DNA from: Emcibacter sp.
Lineage (GTDB): Bacteria; Pseudomonadota; Alphaproteobacteria; Sphingomonadales; Emcibacteraceae
Length of the DNA: 64,000 nucleotides
Assembly: GCF_963675455.1 (NCBI RefSeq)
Contig: NZ_OY776217.1
Location: forward strand, 2,776,001 to 2,840,000
Direction: 5' to 3'
Of this stretch, positions 60,906-64,000 are shown piece after piece. Position numbers and translations under genes: made by a program. Each line of letters starts with the position of its first letter. Position 1 is the stretch's first letter. The notes under the pieces were generated by a model. It was not told the DNA's origin, made no database searches, and was given only the letters and a program-made list of their open reading frames with translations.

Positions 60906-62099
60906 TCAGGAAATATCGCTCTCGCATTCCGGCTGGCCATAGTCATCCGGACCGAATTTCCGATACTCTTTCTGCAGCCTTTCTTCAAGTTCCGGATAAT
61001 TTGCCATCAGGTGCTGATAATCACTGACTTCCAGAACAAGCAGCTGACAGCGGGAAATTGCAACATAGTTGGCTGTAAAGTTTGTGTTTTCCACAAGTGA
61101 CTTCACCCCGAAAAAGGCCCCTTCCTGCAGATTTATAATGTCACGTCCGCTGCGCCTGGCCACCTCTCCGCTGACAATCAGATACATCTTGTCCGCCTTA
61201 TCCCCCGCCCGGGCGATCAGTTTGCCTTCCTGGACCACACGGGATCTCAGAAATTTTGCAATTGAGGAGATCATCGCCGCATCAAGTCCGCTGAACAGTG
61301 GCACCCGGGCAACCAGTCCCCAGCGGACGACAAAATCCTGCCGATGAATTTCATTGGAAAAGCCGGAGGCGATAATGCCGATCGGCAATGCATACATGGC
61401 CAGACCGAAAATCATGACGATGCCGCCGAAAAGTTTGCCAACGATGGTTATCGGAACCACATCGCCATATCCCACCGTCGTCAGGGTGGTCAGGGACCAC
61501 CACATGGCGATCGGAATATTTCCGAATGCTTTTGGCTGAACATGCCCTTCCACATAATACATGATGGTTGCGGAAAACAGAACCAGACCGAGCATGATAA
61601 TCATGGTCGCCAATAGCGCGCGGCGCTCCTCGTAAATCACCCGCGCCATGGACCCCAGGGCCGGCGAATAGCGCATCAGCTTGAATATTCGCAACAGCCT
61701 GAATATAAGGAGAAACCTGAGATCCACCCCAAAGAAGAAGAAGAACACCATTGGTGCTATGGCGACGAAATCGATCACCATCAGCGGGCTCAACAGAAAC
61801 CTCGTCCGGAACCCCATCATACTGCTGTGATCATTTTCAGACAGATATTCTACACAGACCCAGAGCCTGAGGAGATATTCAATGGCAAATACAGCCAGGG
61901 AAAAAATCTCAAAAAACAGCAATTCTTCGTAATAGACCAGGCCGATACTGTAAATGGTTGCCATGGCCATGGCGGCAATGTTCAAAAGCACAAGAAGGAC
62001 CATGAATATATCGAAAGCACGTCCAGCAAGAGTGCCGGTGCCGCCGACTTCCATGATTTCAAATATTCTGCGCCTGATTGTCTTGGCTTGTCTGGCCAT
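60906..62099 (-). CDS. six-helix potassium channel with a degenerate cyclic-nucleotide-binding domain
   Basis: MloK1-like architecture: six membrane helices, an S4 segment with spaced basic residues (RFLLIFRLLRIFKLMRY), the pore filter TTVGYGDVVP at about residues 201-210 (TVGYGD, potassium selective), and a C-terminal cNMP-binding fold (about 260-390). In that fold the phosphate cassette, normally FGE...RxA, reads GAFFGVKSL...NFTANY, so both the glutamate and the arginine that grip the ligand are missing. 397 residues, ATG at 62099. It lies 44 nt after alaS on the same strand, with a terminator between them. Confidence 0.9.
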   Translation of the reverse strand: MARQAKTIRRRIFEIMEVGGTGTLAGRAFDIFMVLLVLLNIAAMAMATIYSIGLVYYEELLFFEIFSLAVFAIEYLLRLWVCVEYLSENDHSSMMGFRTRFLLSPLMVIDFVAIAPMVFFFFFGVDLRFLLIFRLLRIFKLMRYSPALGSMARVIYEERRALLATMIIMLGLVLFSATIMYYVEGHVQPKAFGNIPIAMWWSLTTLTTVGYGDVVPITIVGKLFGGIVMIFGLAMYALPIGIIASGFSNEIHRQDFVVRWGLVARVPLFSGLDAAMISSIAKFLRSRVVQEGKLIARAGDKADKMYLIVSGEVARRSGRDIINLQEGAFFGVKSLVENTNFTANYVAISRCQLLVLEVSDYQHLMANYPELEERLQKEYRKFGPDDYGQPECESDIS

Positions 62100-62110
62100 G
62101 GTTCCCTCTG

Positions 62111-62137
62111 AAAAAAAGGCCGCCTGTGACAGCGGCC
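62111..62137 (-). terminator. intrinsic terminator of alaS
   Basis: Arms GGCCGC (62118-62123) and GCGGCC (62132-62137), with extra pairing inside, are followed on the minus strand by seven T. It starts seven nucleotides after the alaS stop. Confidence 0.85.
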
Positions 62138-62143
62138 CTTATC

Positions 62144-64000
62144 TTACAAACCTGAAATGAAATTTTCTATGGCTTTTATAGCCTCATCGGCCTTGTCTCC
62201 ATCGGGTCCGCCGGCCTGCGCCATATCAGGCCTTCCGCCGCCGCCTTTGCCGCCAACCGCCTCTGCGCCGACGCGCACCAGATCCACTGCGCTGACTTTG
62301 TCCTTCAGATCATCTGTCACCGCAGTCAGAACCGCCGCCTTCCCGTCATTAACCGCAACAAAAGCAACAATACCCGAACCAACCTTTTTCTTGGCTTCGT
62401 CTGCCAGGCCGCGAAGATCCTTTGCCGCAACGCCGTCCAGCACCTGTCCCAGGAATTTATGGGCGCCTACCATTTGTATGTCCTGCCCCTGTGACGTACC
62501 GCCGCCGCCCATGGCCAGCTGTTTTTTCAGCTCGGAAATTTCCTTTTCCATGGCCTTCCGATCATCCAGAAGCTTTTTCAGGCGATCCGGCAACTGTTCC
62601 GCCGTCACCTTCAGGGTTGATGTAGCGGCCTCAAGGCAATCTTCCTCAGCGGCAATATAAGCAAGCGCATCCTGTCCGGTAACTGCCTCGATCCGGCGTA
62701 CACCAGAGGAAACCGCCCCTTCGGAGGTAATCTTGAACAAACCGATGTCACCGGTACGTATCACATGGGTCCCGCCACACAGTTCGACGGAAAAACGATC
62801 TTCCGGCGTTTCCTTGATGCCCATGGAAACAACCCGGACCTCGTCGCCGTATTTCTCCCCGAACAGGGCCATGGCACCGGCCTCGATGGCCTCATCCGGT
62901 GTCATCAGGCGGGTGACCACTTCCGTATTTTGCCGGACAACCCTGTTGACAGACTGCTCGACCGTCCGGATTTCTTCATGGCTCAGGGCTTTTGAATGGC
63001 TGATGTCGAAACGCAATTTATCCGGCGCCACCAGCGATCCTTTCTGGGTCACATGTTCGCCGAGGATTTCACGCAGCGCCGCATGAAGAATATGGGTGGC
63101 CGAATGATTGCCGCGAAGGCGGTTGCGGTTTTCGCCGTCAACCTTCATATCGACAATATCGCCAAGCCTGATTTCCCCTTCCAGCACCTTACAGTGATGG
63201 ACATGAAGGGTATTAAGCTGTTTTGACGTATCCGTGACCTTGAGATTGGTGCCAGTGCCTGAAGTGATATGACCGATATCGCCCATCTGACCACCTGATT
63301 CACCATAGAAAGGCGTCTGGTTTGTGAGCACCGCAACAGACTGGCCCTCAACGGCCTTCTCCACTTTTTTGCCGTCGACCACGAGACCGACGACCTTGCC
63401 ATCGGCTCGCTGCGACGTATAGCCGACAAACTCGGTGGCGCCATGTTCATCATAAAGTTCAAACCACAGTTCGTCCGTGGCTGCCTCGCCGGAACCTTTC
63501 CATGCGGCCCGGGCATCTGCCTTCTGCTTGGCCATGGCCTTTTTAAAGCCGGCCTCGTCTACACCGAAGCCCTTTGACCGCAGGGCATCCTGGGTCAGGT
63601 CAAGAGGGAAACCAAAGGTATCATAAAGTTTGAACGCCACGTCGCCGGCCAGTGTTCCGCCTTCCGGAAGGCTCTCCACTTCTTCATCCAAAAGCTTAAT
63701 ACCTCTCTCCAAGGTCTTCTTAAACCTTGTTTCTTCAAGAAGAAGAGTCTCTGTAATCAGGGCTTCTGCACGACCGAGTTCCGGAAAAGCCTGCCCCATC
63801 TGGGCCGTCAGTGCCGGAACCAGCCTGAACATAAGCGGATCCTGGCAACCGATCATATGAGCGTGTCGCATGGCCCGGCGCATAATCCGGCGCAGCACAT
63901 AACCGCGCCCTTCATTTGACGGCAGAACCCCGTCTGCAATCAGGAAACAGCTGGACCGCAGGTGGTCGGCAATGACCCGGTGAGAGACATTGTGATCACC
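62144..64000 (-). CDS. alaS: alanyl-tRNA synthetase (5' end cut by window)
   Basis: Charges tRNA-Ala. The frame is open through base 64000, giving the last 619 residues of a family of about 870-890, so most of the catalytic domain is outside. Seen at the edge: the end of the aminoacylation domain with SNEGRGYVLRRIMRRA. Then come the editing domain zinc motifs HSATHILHAAL and CGGTHVIRTGDIG, and a Gly-rich C-terminal domain (GGKGGGGRPDMAQAGG) near the stop. ATG codons within the visible part (for example at 63898) are internal. Confidence 0.98.
   Translation of the reverse strand, partial: GDHNVSHRVIADHLRSSCFLIADGVLPSNEGRGYVLRRIMRRAMRHAHMIGCQDPLMFRLVPALTAQMGQAFPELGRAEALITETLLLEETRFKKTLERGIKLLDEEVESLPEGGTLAGDVAFKLYDTFGFPLDLTQDALRSKGFGVDEAGFKKAMAKQKADARAAWKGSGEAATDELWFELYDEHGATEFVGYTSQRADGKVVGLVVDGKKVEKAVEGQSVAVLTNQTPFYGESGGQMGDIGHITSGTGTNLKVTDTSKQLNTLHVHHCKVLEGEIRLGDIVDMKVDGENRNRLRGNHSATHILHAALREILGEHVTQKGSLVAPDKLRFDISHSKALSHEEIRTVEQSVNRVVRQNTEVVTRLMTPDEAIEAGAMALFGEKYGDEVRVVSMGIKETPEDRFSVELCGGTHVIRTGDIGLFKITSEGAVSSGVRRIEAVTGQDALAYIAAEEDCLEAATSTLKVTAEQLPDRLKKLLDDRKAMEKEISELKKQLAMGGGGTSQGQDIQMVGAHKFLGQVLDGVAAKDLRGLADEAKKKVGSGIVAFVAVNDGKAAVLTAVTDDLKDKVSAVDLVRVGAEAVGGKGGGGRPDMAQAGGPDGDKADEAIKAIENFISGL

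Overview
The window is an ordinary stretch of chromosome from an alphaproteobacterium. This is an inference from gene content and order: rpsB-tsf / pyrH-frr-uppS-cdsA-dxr, a complete 14-gene nuo operon continuing into birA-coaX-rnj-mce-DUF1467-proS-lolCD-dnaE, one fused LolC/E-type permease, short type-2 ProS, and hupB-lon-clpX-clpP-tig. The PEP-CTERM protein, methylmalonyl-CoA epimerase and overall style suggest a marine, Kordiimonadales/Emcibacter-like lineage, but that assignment is weak. No insertion sequence, prophage, CRISPR array, integron or rRNA was seen.

Layout. 1-6063 (minus): translation, nucleotide and envelope genes, ending in a truncated dxr and starting from an rpsB promoter with a structured leader. 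6146-7424: a THxN-type PEP-CTERM surface protein behind a near-perfect sigma-54 promoter, with a cluster of repeated 17-bp elements upstream. 7425-15104 (minus): NUDIX hydrolase, dnaE, lolD, lolC/E, proS. 15185-33968 (minus): a small secreted protein, DUF1467, mce, RNase J, coaX, birA and nuoN to nuoA. 34301-43417 (minus): tRNA-Asp, tRNA-Val, hupB, lon, clpX, clpP, tig (with a histone-like Lys/Ala/Pro tail), tRNA-Leu and nnr. 43454-45538 (minus): a DUF885 lipoprotein and tRNA-His. 45749-48351 (plus): glnB-glnA behind a sigma-54 promoter, then a small protein ending in two IDxxF peptides. 48369-53488: a TetR repressor divergent from an RND efflux pair. 53528-56935 (minus): pssA-psd and an Atm1-type ABC exporter. 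57063-62099: an unknown protein, a LysM/Ig-like protein, a LOG-family enzyme, icd and a K+ channel with a degenerate cyclic-nucleotide domain. 62144-64000: alaS, cut by the window end.

Most genes are housekeeping and confidently named. The less expected content is regulatory (two sigma-54 promoters, repeated elements upstream of the PEP-CTERM gene, a TetR-type operator, an inverted repeat before lon, an rpsB leader), together with a few variant proteins. Several starts were placed inside longer open frames using ribosome binding sites and family N-termini; these are noted per gene.
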